Source: an uncultured Bacteroidales bacterium
Lineage (GTDB): Bacteria; Bacteroidota; Bacteroidia; Bacteroidales; Paludibacteraceae
Direction: 5' to 3'
Assembly: GCA_902780495.1 (NCBI GenBank)
Contig: CACZFM010000009.1
Location: forward strand, 47,477-111,476
DNA: 64,000 nucleotides
A program made the translations under genes and the position numbers. The notes under the pieces are model-generated. The model worked only from the letters and a program-made list of their open reading frames with translations. It searched no databases and had not been told where the DNA came from. Below are positions 18,801 through 25,101 of the stretch, piece after piece. How positions within the stretch are numbered: position 1 is the stretch's first letter; each line of letters starts with the position of its first letter.

Positions 18801-19842
18801 TGGTGTAGGTTGTTCCATGCCATGTGTAAGGGAGGGCATCTCCACAAAGGGTAATTGTTTCCGTTGCCTCTTTGGAACAACTGCCAAAGTTAGCCGTAAC
18901 ATTCATATCCCTTGCCTGCATTGTAAGGCGATAGGTTCCGTTTCCATTGTCTATCACATACGAGGCATCTGCTCCACTCCAGCCTTTGAAACATGTGTTA
19001 TCCCCTATCGGTTGAGGTGTAAGTGTAACCGTTTCACCTGTCCTATGATTTTCACAATCAGGAGAGACACCAACAGTGCCATTGCCAGATACAGAAGTAG
19101 TAAGTTTATTGACATCCTCATCCACAAGCCTACCTATTGTAACTATCGGGCGCCTTGTGCAATCGTCCGAACCTATTCGGACATAAAGCTTTCCACCTTC
19201 CCCTTCTGCGACAGTACATTTCAAGGAATTAAAAGTACAATATTCAGGGTCTGCATTATTAAATCCATAGCTACCATAGGGACATACAAGATTGTTATCT
19301 TGAGGGTGTCTCCTAAAACCAAATAAAATCGGTTGACTCGTTGGAGTTTGTTGAAAACTCCAGTAATAGGTTTCGTAATAGATGGTGTAGTAATAATAAT
19401 TAACCGGCTTTCGGTAATATCCTCCCAATGGAAGTGTAAAATCATACACACCAGCCTTGGGCCCTAATCCGTTTGTGTATTGTTGAGTCTTACCACTTGT
19501 AGAATTCCCCACCCAAAAATACAATTGTATATAATCATAACGAAAGCCATCACGAGTAGTCTGCGCCCGAACTCGTATGAACTTATTATATGACCAAGCG
19601 CTTGGAGGGTTATTTCCGTTATATTTGTACCACGCGTTTACATATTCTGCGCTATAATCAAACGTTGGAGAGGGAGCATCATAGGTATCGACAACAATAT
19701 TATCATCTTCGTATGTAAAAGCAGCTTGAGTTCCCTCCTCTTCCCTTACAGGACAGCACGTTTGAGAATCAATCGGAAGATTCACGAAAAACAACAGACT
19801 CAAAACCGAAAAAATATGTAAAAATCTTTGTTTCATACGCAT
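12817..19842 (-). CDS. Giant Cys-repeat cell-surface protein with T9SS sorting domain
   Basis: 2341 residues. A signal peptide (about 1-26) is followed by a unique N-terminal region, an InlB-type B repeat (about 260-317: GNGTVGVSPDC to NVTANFG), then around 30 repeats from about 330 to 2060. Each repeat follows the scheme D-G-[AT]-x-[IV]-C near its start and G-C-D-S-[IVT]-V-T-F-T-[LV]-T-V at its end, so there are two conserved cysteines per unit and presumably one disulfide. The last 78 residues (ISFAQRGYQLLLTTEQNG ... LYDVTGKTLQTG ... SYLIVF ... KFAIY) form a type A T9SS C-terminal domain, which directs secretion and surface anchoring. Repeats near the C-terminus are 58 residues and almost identical at the DNA level. 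An adhesin or surface-layer role is inferred. The first ATG (19842) is used; MKQRF at 19836 is an equal alternative. Confidence 0.88.
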   Translation of the reverse strand: MRMKQRFLHIFSVLSLLFFVNLPIDSQTCCPVREEEGTQAAFTYEDDNIVVDTYDAPSPTFDYSAEYVNAWYKYNGNNPPSAWSYNKFIRVRAQTTRDGFRYDYIQLYFWVGNSTSGKTQQYTNGLGPKAGVYDFTLPLGGYYRKPVNYYYYTIYYETYYWSFQQTPTSQPILFGFRRHPQDNNLVCPYGSYGFNNADPEYCTFNSLKCTVAEGEGGKLYVRIGSDDCTRRPIVTIGRLVDEDVNKLTTSVSGNGTVGVSPDCENHRTGETVTLTPQPIGDNTCFKGWSGADASYVIDNGNGTYRLTMQARDMNVTANFGSCSKEATETITLCGDALPYTWHGTTYTTAGTFTDDYTCKSLVDPTLDSITHLNLTIYTPTEYHDPDVVNICGDEVPYIWHGQTYTESKTDTYTEYHPNSTCVKAVYTLNLTVTPIQTLNAPAVSYCRSELPKPWFNNHVITGEESRGDTVHLKQNPSDKCYTIYVLNDLTIYDADDIVETETVDNFPLVWHGITINSRDEVATKGIIRKTNQHDCDSIVRLVVIENRYDTARICHGTTYDWPEHPDFSGLSEETDYKDTIRTVVGGADSIYCFLHLYVQPEVEIRPDADNACSDDLWNGYEWTPWEGHTVTVDISDTETDYDLEETESSKICDCDSIIHRRHLHVFMTTQDQEAIEVCGPTYEYTAPWGETRTLTYPEDYVEMTHAVEGSGGQCESSVGVSITWKQPEPYHVNDGTTLCASELAGFEWEDLHFTPDNLTQTKTLESVNGCDSIVTFTVTLLPVYDDITDGTTICSSALDEFTWEGLHFSMDNLTRTKTLRTVAGCDSTVTFTLTVSDAYRITDGTAICPSELENFTWEDLPFTLDNLTQEKTLEAANGCDSVVTFTVTLLPTYNITDGASVCENELAGFEWEGLHFTPDNLTQTKILPAANGCDSVVTFTVTLLATSHTDIEVTACDSYEWNGETYTESDPNITYETTNAAGCDSTATLHLTINKTTYGDTTAVGIGSFFWYGEEHTGTGTAVHTLSEANATGCDSIVTLHLTIVPEMETVETYDSVCSLDLWDDYQWEVWPGHTIAVVLSDDQTDYELHEMRHSQVYDYDSVYYVRYLHIYPATQEQDFIEVCGKTADYTDPWGGTHTFYYPSDYEEVTHLVEGSTDCESVVGVNITWKQPEPYQINDGTTLCASELASFEWEDMHFTPDNLTRTKTLESVNGCDSIVTFTVTLLPVYDDITDGATICSSALDEFTWEGEHFTPTDLVKTKTLPTAAGCDSTVTFTVTLLPTYNTTDGASVCENELAAFEWEGLHFTPDNLEQTKILPAANGCDSTVTFTVTLLSTYHTTDGASVCENELASFRWEGLSFTDNLTKSKTLPAANGCDSIVTFTVTLLPSYEMQPEIVYINKGGSYPFYGDNLRTANIYSHRLPTECCGCDSIVSVDLRVVENYIGHEYDTICQGQSFPWHGEEYDEQGDYPATLKTVYNTDSIALLHLTVLTYENVEESVSICQGESFEWEGHGERFSQLKKETVYYDTVRHKVGDGCDSIRYTLHLTVKKKSYHTFDTTFCANRFVPFEWNNVEINDYSDEYNGAQVKAEEPNALGCDSIVKLNMIVNPSYVDALGTTVDLGTVYINEGASFPFCGRELTESRLYEETIPTVGCGCDSTVRVNLVVMPKQYGDEYATVCPGQKYPWKGSDREGEGPHLFDTLTTHGTDSVVRLHLSYYPSYTGIQDGATICANELDDFTWEGEHFTIDNNAITKNLGTVNGCDSIVTFTLTILPSYTNVQDGATICDTELPEFTWEGENFSMDELTKTKNLGTINDCDSIVTFTLTVLPSYTGIQDGATICDTELPYSWKNGNNIVETFTEAGQVTKTLSTVGGCDSIVTFTLTVNPSYTGIQDGTTICDTELPYTWKNGNTLIETFTQAGKVTRNLRTVNGCDSVVTFTLTVLPSYTGIQDGATICDTELPYTWKNGNTLIETFTQAGKVTRNLHTVNDCDSIVTFTLTVNRSTQSEKSLKIFSNQLPYTWDGITFREEHDTDTTIVLRGANAQGCDSTVIRHLTVDLCIDLKADIVFNNATFCADEGDAHATLQVREGRPVSYSVSYPVKDRDGYLQDVSDVALPSGKTFDIVIPVNPATDKERYLRPDDYPVDVTVTDICGIRWELPRMMLHVLYPSWLIVQKWDDVLALYNERYNGGYTFTRIGWYNDGQPVEGQGANNSYIYVNRGQGEMLRFGTPYWAELTREDDGKTICTCPYVPQRMQQAPERKGMEISFAQRGYQLLLTTEQNGTYALYDVTGKTLQTGSFVGQSGAQQIDIDRSCAAGSYLIVFRADDGTTETRKFAIY
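13855..14376 (-). repeat. Three 174-bp coding repeats inside the giant surface protein gene
   Basis: Matching blocks recur every 174 bp (58 codons): the TGAAGGTCTC core is found in phase in three successive units, and the first two units (about 13855-14028 and 14029-14202) are nearly identical. They encode the DTELPYTWKNGN ... CDSIVTFTLTV unit. A unit length divisible by three allows copy-number change without a frameshift. Confidence 0.75.
16090..17830 (-). repeat. Segmental duplication about 1332 bp apart inside the giant gene
   Basis: A multi-repeat block near 16.1-16.5 kb recurs near 17.4-17.8 kb. For example, the stretch coding for ITWKQPEPY is at about 16318 and again at about 17650, offset 1332 bp or 444 codons. 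The flanking CDSIVTFTVTLLPVYDDITDG region is shared as well. The copies have diverged by substitutions, so this is older than the 174-bp repeats. Confidence 0.65.
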
Positions 19843-19860
19843 AATATTTCAATTAGCGCG

Positions 19861-19892
19861 CAAAGATACTAAAAAAAAAGCATATACACAAA
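19861..19892 (-). promoter_or_regulatory. Promoter of the surface-protein/glycan operon
   Basis: Minus strand TTTG, 20 bases, TATCTTTG (19868-19861). The -7 box ends only about 18 bases before the first ATG, so the leader is very short, which is a slight argument for the ATG at 19836 as the real start. Confidence 0.75.
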
Positions 19893-20035
19893 TTTTTGGT
19901 TAATTTTTTTCACAAATCGCACTACTGAATCTTTTTTTGAGAAGTTTTCGTGCCTTTTGCGACACATTTTGCCACAAAACATACTCAACAAGACACCATT
20001 AACCATTCACTTGCTAATACCTCGATAATGACCGC

Positions 20036-20178
20036 TATATCTATCGTATATCTATCGTATATCTAACGTATATCTATCGTATATCTATCGTGTATCTATC
20101 GTATATCTATCGTATATCTATCGTATATCTATCGTGTATCTATCGTGTATCTATCGTATATCTAACGTGTATCTATCG
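20036..20178. repeat. 11-bp tandem repeat array (unit TATATCTATCG), 13 units
   Basis: Thirteen units of exactly 11 bp. Only two positions vary: base 2 (A or G) and base 9 (T or A). The phase continues into three degenerate units that also end in CG (20179-20211). It lies between the stop of the OmpP1/FadL-like gene and the promoter of the giant surface protein. On the strand transcribed through it the unit reads CGATAGATATA, the same unit and orientation as the array at 36735-36866. Confidence 0.92.
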
Positions 20179-20211
20179 TAGAGAGTCCGAGAAATGTTCG
20201 AAAAATGTTCG
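20179..20211. repeat. Three degenerate 11-bp units with a new sequence
   Basis: TAGAGAGTCCG, AGAAATGTTCG and AAAAATGTTCG follow the TATATCTATCG array without loss of phase. The last two differ at one base. Period and the terminal CG are kept while the rest changes. Confidence 0.6.
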
Positions 20212-20425
20212 GGAAAAGGCACAAAAAAGCACAGCCACTTTACTCGAGAAAACTCCTAATGAAAGGATTTGGGATGTCGTGCCCCTTTGTAATCCGGCCA
20301 CCGTATTCCGCTACTTCCCGAAGGAAGGTCTCGGCAGATCGTACCGGCACGCCATTGGAACATGAGAGGTCCCGGTTGGAATAATACTGTTGAGTTTTCC
20401 GGTCTCTTGGGCTGTGCTGTAGGTT
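20212..20425. other. Unassigned intergenic block with a CTTCC-CGAA-GGAAG hairpin
   Basis: No gene with family support lies here. The segment from about 20265 to 20400 is GC-richer than typical spacer and has a perfect 5-bp stem with a four-base loop at 20314-20327. It could be a decayed gene end or part of a dispersed element associated with the adjacent 11-bp array. Short open frames on both strands cross it, but they have no start signal or recognisable domain. Confidence 0.35.
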
Positions 20426-21952
20426 TTATCGTTTTGTATGCCATGCCAGCGTCAGAACAATGCGGTGGGTTTGGTTCCGCATGTCAAACGGGTCAGGTAT
20501 GGATGTCTGTTGTGTATCGATAGGAGCGAAAACATACTGGTTATAGTTGTGCAGGCAATACTGATAGCCCAATTGGGCGATAAAGTGATTACCCCTGTAG
20601 CCGACACCGGCTCCCACGAAATGCCGCACTCCAGGCGAGACAAAATCCGCGTCCACACGCACGTCGTTACGCGCCAATGTATAGATGCGGTCAGCCTTGG
20701 AGAAAGTGGATTCGAAGGCATATCCGGCATTGATGAAGAGGTTGTTAATCAGCACCAACTCACCTCCAACGCGGAAAGTATGCACATCCTGCAAGTCCTT
20801 GCGATGGCGATAATCGTACTGGAAACTAACCAATCCGCAGACCGGTCCGCCGCCGCCCAAGATGCCTGTCGCGCCCAGGGTGAACCGCAAAGGCTGCGTA
20901 AAGCGCCCCGTACCGGCAAAGCGTTCGGTGGATGCCTTGTATATTTCCTCAAAGCGATGGGCATCATCCAAGAGGATATCGGCATGTGTGGTGGTGGAAA
21001 CCTTCATCGCCGTAGGCGTTTGGAAGGAAGCTCCGACACGCAGATACCGACAAGGCTGGTAGATAAGTCCCAGCGAACCGCTGACCCCTACCCCCGTCTG
21101 GCGGACATAACTGTTGATTTGGGCATAATCGGTATATTTCTCACCTTCTTCGACAGGGAACGCCTCTTCGTAAGTGGCTGATTTCGTGTAGTAAAGAGAA
21201 CGGATGTTCAGCCCCGCTCCGACATACCAATGGTGGTTGATATTCGCTCCCCAAGCAAGGGTATATTCGTCCACATAGCCACTCTCGGAGAGTTTGAGCG
21301 CCGTTTGGGGCATATTGCCACCATAATCGGACGACCAAGCCGTCTGAACGGTATCGAAGACATCGGGATTGTCGGTGGGAAAAGCTGTGTATTCAGGGTC
21401 AATCATATAACTCCAATAACCCAGTTCGCTCAGCCAACCCGTGTTGGGCGAATTGTATTTGGAGTCCTCCAAGTCGGATGCGGGCAGCAGTGGATTGGCA
21501 ACCTGGTCCAGCATCAGATTGGAGATGGAAGGCTGATTAAAGCCGTGGACCAGCGTTGAACGCGAGAAAGACTTGATACGATTGAAGGAGAACATGAAGT
21601 TGTTGAAGCGCAAGCCTCCCGTCTCGTTGCGGTTTTCCAGCGAAAAGACCAACGAAACCTGCGGCAAAGAGAAGACATCCGCGCTGTCGGACGACTCGCC
21701 GACATGGCGATTGCGAGACCACTCCTCCTGCATGGAAAGGGATATCTCCATGCGTTTGTACAAGCCCAAGCCTGCGGGATTATCCAACACAGCAGAGGGA
21801 TCCGCTCCGACCGAAGCCATCGCGCCCGCCATCGCCGTATAACGCGCCGTGCCCATAATGTCACGACCGGCAAACAACTGCTCGTCCTGCGCCCAAAGCG
21901 ATGCGGCACAAAGAGCAGATAAAGCGAATATGAACAAACGAGGATACTTCAT
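20426..21952 (-). CDS. OmpP1/FadL/TodX-family outer membrane protein
   Basis: A 508-residue outer-membrane beta-barrel with signal peptide (MKYPRLFIFALSALCAASLWAQ, cleavage after AQ or nearby). The mature N-terminus GTARYTAMAGAMASVGADPSAVLDNPAGLG is the conserved hatch/N-terminal motif of this family in Bacteroidota, and the C-terminus ends in an aromatic-alternating strand (RIVLTLAWHTKR). Family members carry hydrophobic compounds across the outer membrane; in Bacteroidota they are often labelled hemin receptor without proof. It is the last gene after lrp, trpS and a small exported protein, 3 bp from its upstream neighbour. Confidence 0.85.
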   Translation of the reverse strand: MKYPRLFIFALSALCAASLWAQDEQLFAGRDIMGTARYTAMAGAMASVGADPSAVLDNPAGLGLYKRMEISLSMQEEWSRNRHVGESSDSADVFSLPQVSLVFSLENRNETGGLRFNNFMFSFNRIKSFSRSTLVHGFNQPSISNLMLDQVANPLLPASDLEDSKYNSPNTGWLSELGYWSYMIDPEYTAFPTDNPDVFDTVQTAWSSDYGGNMPQTALKLSESGYVDEYTLAWGANINHHWYVGAGLNIRSLYYTKSATYEEAFPVEEGEKYTDYAQINSYVRQTGVGVSGSLGLIYQPCRYLRVGASFQTPTAMKVSTTTHADILLDDAHRFEEIYKASTERFAGTGRFTQPLRFTLGATGILGGGGPVCGLVSFQYDYRHRKDLQDVHTFRVGGELVLINNLFINAGYAFESTFSKADRIYTLARNDVRVDADFVSPGVRHFVGAGVGYRGNHFIAQLGYQYCLHNYNQYVFAPIDTQQTSIPDPFDMRNQTHRIVLTLAWHTKR

Positions 21953-21955
21953 GGT

Positions 21956-22219
21956 TTAGCGGTTTGGTTTATGAATAACGGCCTTAACCACCGTGTCGGT
22001 GACCTGCACAAACTGCACTTTCGGCTGCTGCTCCTGCTGCTTTTGCTGCTTGGCAGGCTCAACTTTCTTCTCCTGCGCATCAGGGACAGACTTGGAAGAA
22101 CGTGCGGCAACCTTCGTTGCAGGGAAGGAATAAACATCATCCACATAATTATCCGCCCAAGCCCAAGAGAAAGCACTCAAGAGCAAGACAGACAGAGAGA
22201 TAAGAAAGAAGCGGTTCAT
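21956..22219 (-). CDS. Small exported protein of unknown function
   Basis: 87 residues if started at ATG 22219 (MNRFFLISLSVLLLSAFSWAWA); an in-frame TTG at 22240 gives seven more residues but would put charged and polar residues before the signal peptide, so 22219 is preferred. After the signal peptide there is YVDDVYSFPA, then a Lys/Gln-rich low-complexity stretch (EKKVEPAKQQKQQEQQPK) and VQVTDTVVKAVIHKPNR. No family is recognised. It starts 28 bp after the trpS stop and ends 3 bp before the OmpP1/FadL gene, so a periplasmic accessory role for that barrel is possible. Confidence 0.65.
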   Translation of the reverse strand: MNRFFLISLSVLLLSAFSWAWADNYVDDVYSFPATKVAARSSKSVPDAQEKKVEPAKQQKQQEQQPKVQFVQVTDTVVKAVIHKPNR

Positions 22220-22246
22220 AGCAGGCAATGTTTGAGGCAAAGACGT

Positions 22247-23230
22247 TTAACGGAAACCAATGATGTGGCGAACCTCATCCAAGGTATGCTGCGCACTCTC
22301 GGAAGCGCGTTCGCAACCCATAGCCGCCACCCGACGAAGATAATCGTCGTTGTTCTGGAAATCCAGGATGCGTTCGCGGATAGGCGCACAGAAAGCGTTG
22401 ATGTCAGCCGCCAACTGTTTCTTCAGGTCGCCGTAACGAATCTGCATGTTGTTATATTGGTCGTTGAAATAATCGTAGGTTTCTTTGGTGGAAACAAGTT
22501 CCATCATCGTGAAGAGATTGCGGATGGGTTCGGGTTTCTCTTGGTTGAGCATCGTTGGTCCCGCATCCGTGACAGCGCGCATAACCTTCTTGCGGATAGT
22601 GGCTTCATCGTCACAGAGATAGATAGCATTTCCCTCGCTCTTGCCCATCTTGCCGCTACCATCCAATCCAGGCACCTTGACCGCCTTTTGGTTAAAATGG
22701 AAAGACTGCGGTTCCTTGAAGAATTCCACACCATAAATGCGGTTGAAACGACGTGCGAAAAGGCGCATCATCTCCATGTTCTGCTCCTGGTCCTTTCCCA
22801 CCGGCACCTTGTCCGCCTTGTGCGCCAAGACATCCGCCGCCATCAGCGTAGGATATGTAAGCAAACCGGCATTCACATTATCCGGCTGGGTGCGCGCTTT
22901 CTCCTTGAAACTGGTGACACGCTCCAACTCGCCGAGATAGGCATTCATATTGAGATACAGATAGAGTTCGAGGACAGGCTTGACGTCACTCTGTATATAA
23001 ATAGGTGCCTTTTCCGGGTCAATACCGCACGCCAAATACTCACTCAAGATAGTTTTGACCGAACGGCGTATATTCTCCGGCGTGGGATGCGTGGTGAGCG
23101 AATGCCAATCCGCGATGAAAAACATGCAGTCATACTCATTCTGCATCTCAAGGAAACTCTTGACTGCACCGAAATAATTACCCAAGTGCAGGTTTCCCGT
23201 AGGGCGAATACCACTGATAACCTTCTCCAT
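22247..23230 (-). CDS. trpS: Tryptophanyl-tRNA synthetase
   Basis: Charges tRNA-Trp. 327 residues, the normal size for bacterial TrpRS (class Ic). The class I signatures are PTGNLHLGNY at 10-19 (HIGH equivalent) and KMGKS at 194-198 (KMSKS equivalent), preceded by VPGLDGSG. It lies 5 bp downstream of an Lrp/AsnC regulator and upstream of membrane-protein genes, all on one strand from the promoter at 23737-23768. No trp leader or T-box is seen between lrp and trpS. Confidence 0.96.
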   Translation of the reverse strand: MEKVISGIRPTGNLHLGNYFGAVKSFLEMQNEYDCMFFIADWHSLTTHPTPENIRRSVKTILSEYLACGIDPEKAPIYIQSDVKPVLELYLYLNMNAYLGELERVTSFKEKARTQPDNVNAGLLTYPTLMAADVLAHKADKVPVGKDQEQNMEMMRLFARRFNRIYGVEFFKEPQSFHFNQKAVKVPGLDGSGKMGKSEGNAIYLCDDEATIRKKVMRAVTDAGPTMLNQEKPEPIRNLFTMMELVSTKETYDYFNDQYNNMQIRYGDLKKQLAADINAFCAPIRERILDFQNNDDYLRRVAAMGCERASESAQHTLDEVRHIIGFR

Positions 23231-23235
23231 GCCTC

Positions 23236-23700
23236 TTAATCAATTGGTAACTGACGATTGATACCTGTTTCGAGCACCGTGAGCGACTCCGTGCGGCTGA
23301 TGCCAGGAATGCACTGAATCTTGCCATTCAGCAACTCCATCAGATGACGGTCGTCACGCGCATACAACTTAATAATAATAGAGAACGCTCCCAAGGTGAA
23401 GACAGATTCAACTACTTCAGGTATCTTCTGCAACTCAGCCGTCACAGCCTTGTACATAGAGCCTTTCTCCAAGGTAATACCCACATACAGGCAAAGGTTA
23501 TACCCTAACATTTTGGGATCGACCTGAAAGCCCGAACCGGTGATAACACCGTTGTCATACAATTTCTGCACGTGCTGATGAACAGCGGCACGGCTGACAT
23601 GACACTCCGCAGCCACATCCTTGAACGGAGTGCGTGCGTTGTTAGTAATAATCTTCAGGATGTTACGATCCAATTCATCTATGTGTCCCATACTATTCAT
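23236..23700 (-). CDS. Lrp/AsnC-family transcriptional regulator
   Basis: 154 residues. The N-terminal winged HTH is at about 8-55 (IDELDRNILKIITNNARTPF, then VSRAAVHQHVQKLYDNGVI), and the C-terminal RAM/AsnC ligand-binding domain follows (ESVFTLGAFSIIIKLYARD). Such proteins bind amino acids as octamers and regulate amino-acid genes. Here it heads an operon with trpS. Its promoter overlaps that of the divergent O-methyltransferase, so autoregulation would also affect that gene. A second ATG at 23691 is equally possible as start. Confidence 0.92.
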   Translation of the reverse strand: MNSMGHIDELDRNILKIITNNARTPFKDVAAECHVSRAAVHQHVQKLYDNGVITGSGFQVDPKMLGYNLCLYVGITLEKGSMYKAVTAELQKIPEVVESVFTLGAFSIIIKLYARDDRHLMELLNGKIQCIPGISRTESLTVLETGINRQLPID

Positions 23701-23736
23701 ATAAAATCAAAACGGTTATATATTTCAAATTTCCGA

Positions 23737-23768
23737 CAAAAGTACTGCTTTTTTTGGAAATATGCAAA
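23737..23768 (-). promoter_or_regulatory. Promoter of the lrp-trpS operon
   Basis: Minus strand TTTG (23768-23765), 20 bases, TACTTTTG (23744-23737). It overlaps the opposing promoter at 23753-23784 by 16 bp, so the two -33 boxes lie inside each other's spacer. Confidence 0.75.
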
Positions 23769-23784
23769 AATAATTGTAATTTTG
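23753..23784 (+). promoter_or_regulatory. Promoter of the O-methyltransferase gene
   Basis: Plus strand TTTG (23753-23756), 20 bases, TAATTTTG (23777-23784). It interlocks with the divergent lrp promoter. The leader to the ATG at 23849 is about 60 nt. Confidence 0.7.
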
Positions 23785-23848
23785 CACGATTTTTTATGCA
23801 ATTGTCCACAAAATCGCATTCAAAAAATCATTTTAAGCCCCTTTAGAC

Positions 23849-24481
23849 ATGGAAAACGTAGAAGAATACATCGAGCGCCACAGTAGCCAAGAAAGCGCAA
23901 TACTGGCCTCCATCAACCGCAAAACCCATCTGGAAGTGCTCAATCCGAGAATGCTGTCAGGGCATATAGAAGGACGATTCCTGAGTATGCTGAGCCGAAT
24001 GATACGCCCATGCCGCATTCTGGAACTTGGCACCTATACCGGCTATTCCGCACTATGCCTGGCAGAAGGACTGACGGAAGACGGCAAACTGATAAGCATA
24101 GAAAAGAATGATGAATTGGAAGATATCATACGCGAAAACATAGCCTTGTCACCCCTGAGGCACAAGATAGAAATCTTGATTGGCGATTGCAAAGAACTGA
24201 TACCGAGTTTGCACGATAAGTTTGATATCGTTTTTATAGATGCAGACAAGCGGGAATACAGCGAATATTTAGATGCCGTGCTGCCCATCGTGCGCAAAGG
24301 CGGGTGGATAATCGCAGATAATACACTGTGGGACGGGCACGTGGTGGATGCAAACTACGACCACGACAAACAGACCCTCGGACTACGCGCCTTCAACGAC
24401 AAAGTGCAAGCAGACGAAAGACTGGAAAACGTTATGCTCCCACTGCGAGACGGTGTGACACTTATACATGTGGTAGGTTAG
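23849..24481 (+). CDS. SAM-dependent O-methyltransferase (class I, Methyltransf_3 type)
   Basis: 210 residues. ILELGTYTGYSALCLAEGL (about 58-76) is the SAM-binding motif I, and FDIVFIDADKREYSEY (about 130-145) is the post-II motif with the metal-binding aspartate of the caffeoyl-CoA/catechol O-methyltransferase family. DNTLWDGHVVD follows, again typical. Bacterial members methylate catechol-type or other hydroxylated small molecules; the substrate here is unknown. It is a single-gene transcript. Its stop codon overlaps the stop of the convergent YitT gene by 4 bp, so the two mRNAs must be antisense at their ends. Confidence 0.87.
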   Translation: MENVEEYIERHSSQESAILASINRKTHLEVLNPRMLSGHIEGRFLSMLSRMIRPCRILELGTYTGYSALCLAEGLTEDGKLISIEKNDELEDIIRENIALSPLRHKIEILIGDCKELIPSLHDKFDIVFIDADKREYSEYLDAVLPIVRKGGWIIADNTLWDGHVVDANYDHDKQTLGLRAFNDKVQADERLENVMLPLRDGVTLIHVVG

Positions 24482-25101
24482 ACAAGGCGATGATTCCAAA
24501 AATACATCACGCCATCAATGGTATTGGTGGCGACGAATGTATAGACCAAGGCATAGCAGATATTCTCTACACTGTGCACCTGCGGCAAGAACCAAGCGGA
24601 AGACATGATGACAAAATCGAATGTCAGCAAGATACGCCCCAATGCCCAAGACCTGTATTTATTGATAATCAGTGCCAAAATATCCGTGCCCCCCGTTGAG
24701 CCATGGCAAAGAAAAATGGCCGCCATCCCTACTCCGTTAAGAACGCCTCCCAATATCAACGCCAATAAAGGATCGGCGACAGGAGAGCAGTCAACAGGCG
24801 GCAAGAATTTGAGCCACAGCGTAAGACATAGCACACAATAAACAGTGCGCACGCAAACACGCCAACCGATAGTGAAACACGCCACAATAAGAAAAAGCGC
24901 GTTTATAACCAATTGACTAAGCCATATCGGGACGACCGTGTCCGTAGCAAAGTAAAGGATCTCACAAAGACCCGTCAAGCCACCACCAACCACAGCATGT
25001 GGCAACATAATATAGTTGACCACAATGCCGTAAGGGATGGCAGCAAGCAAAATAACCAGATACTCACATGCGCCTTTCCGAATGGAGACAAAAGGAATCA
25101 T
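24478..25101 (-). CDS. YitT-family membrane protein lacking the DUF2179 domain
   Basis: 207 residues with five or six membrane helices. It is plainly a paralogue of the upstream YitT gene: HAVVGGGLTGLCEILYFATD, LGGVLNGVGMA and STGGTDILALIINKYR match its neighbour in order. It stops after the membrane part, where the neighbour has a further cytosolic DUF2179 domain of about 80 residues. Function of the family is unknown (possible transporter). The start overlaps the neighbour by 4 bp (ATGA), so they may form a hetero-oligomer; that is an inference. Confidence 0.82.
   Translation of the reverse strand: MIPFVSIRKGACEYLVILLAAIPYGIVVNYIMLPHAVVGGGLTGLCEILYFATDTVVPIWLSQLVINALFLIVACFTIGWRVCVRTVYCVLCLTLWLKFLPPVDCSPVADPLLALILGGVLNGVGMAAIFLCHGSTGGTDILALIINKYRSWALGRILLTFDFVIMSSAWFLPQVHSVENICYALVYTFVATNTIDGVMYFWNHRLV

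Noticed and set aside
20036..20178. CRISPR array
   Set aside because: Units are 11 bp with no spacers between them, and no cas gene is in the window.
20090..20365. 91-codon plus-strand gene across the repeat array
   Set aside because: Its first third is only the translated 11-bp repeat, there is no promoter on that strand and no family match.
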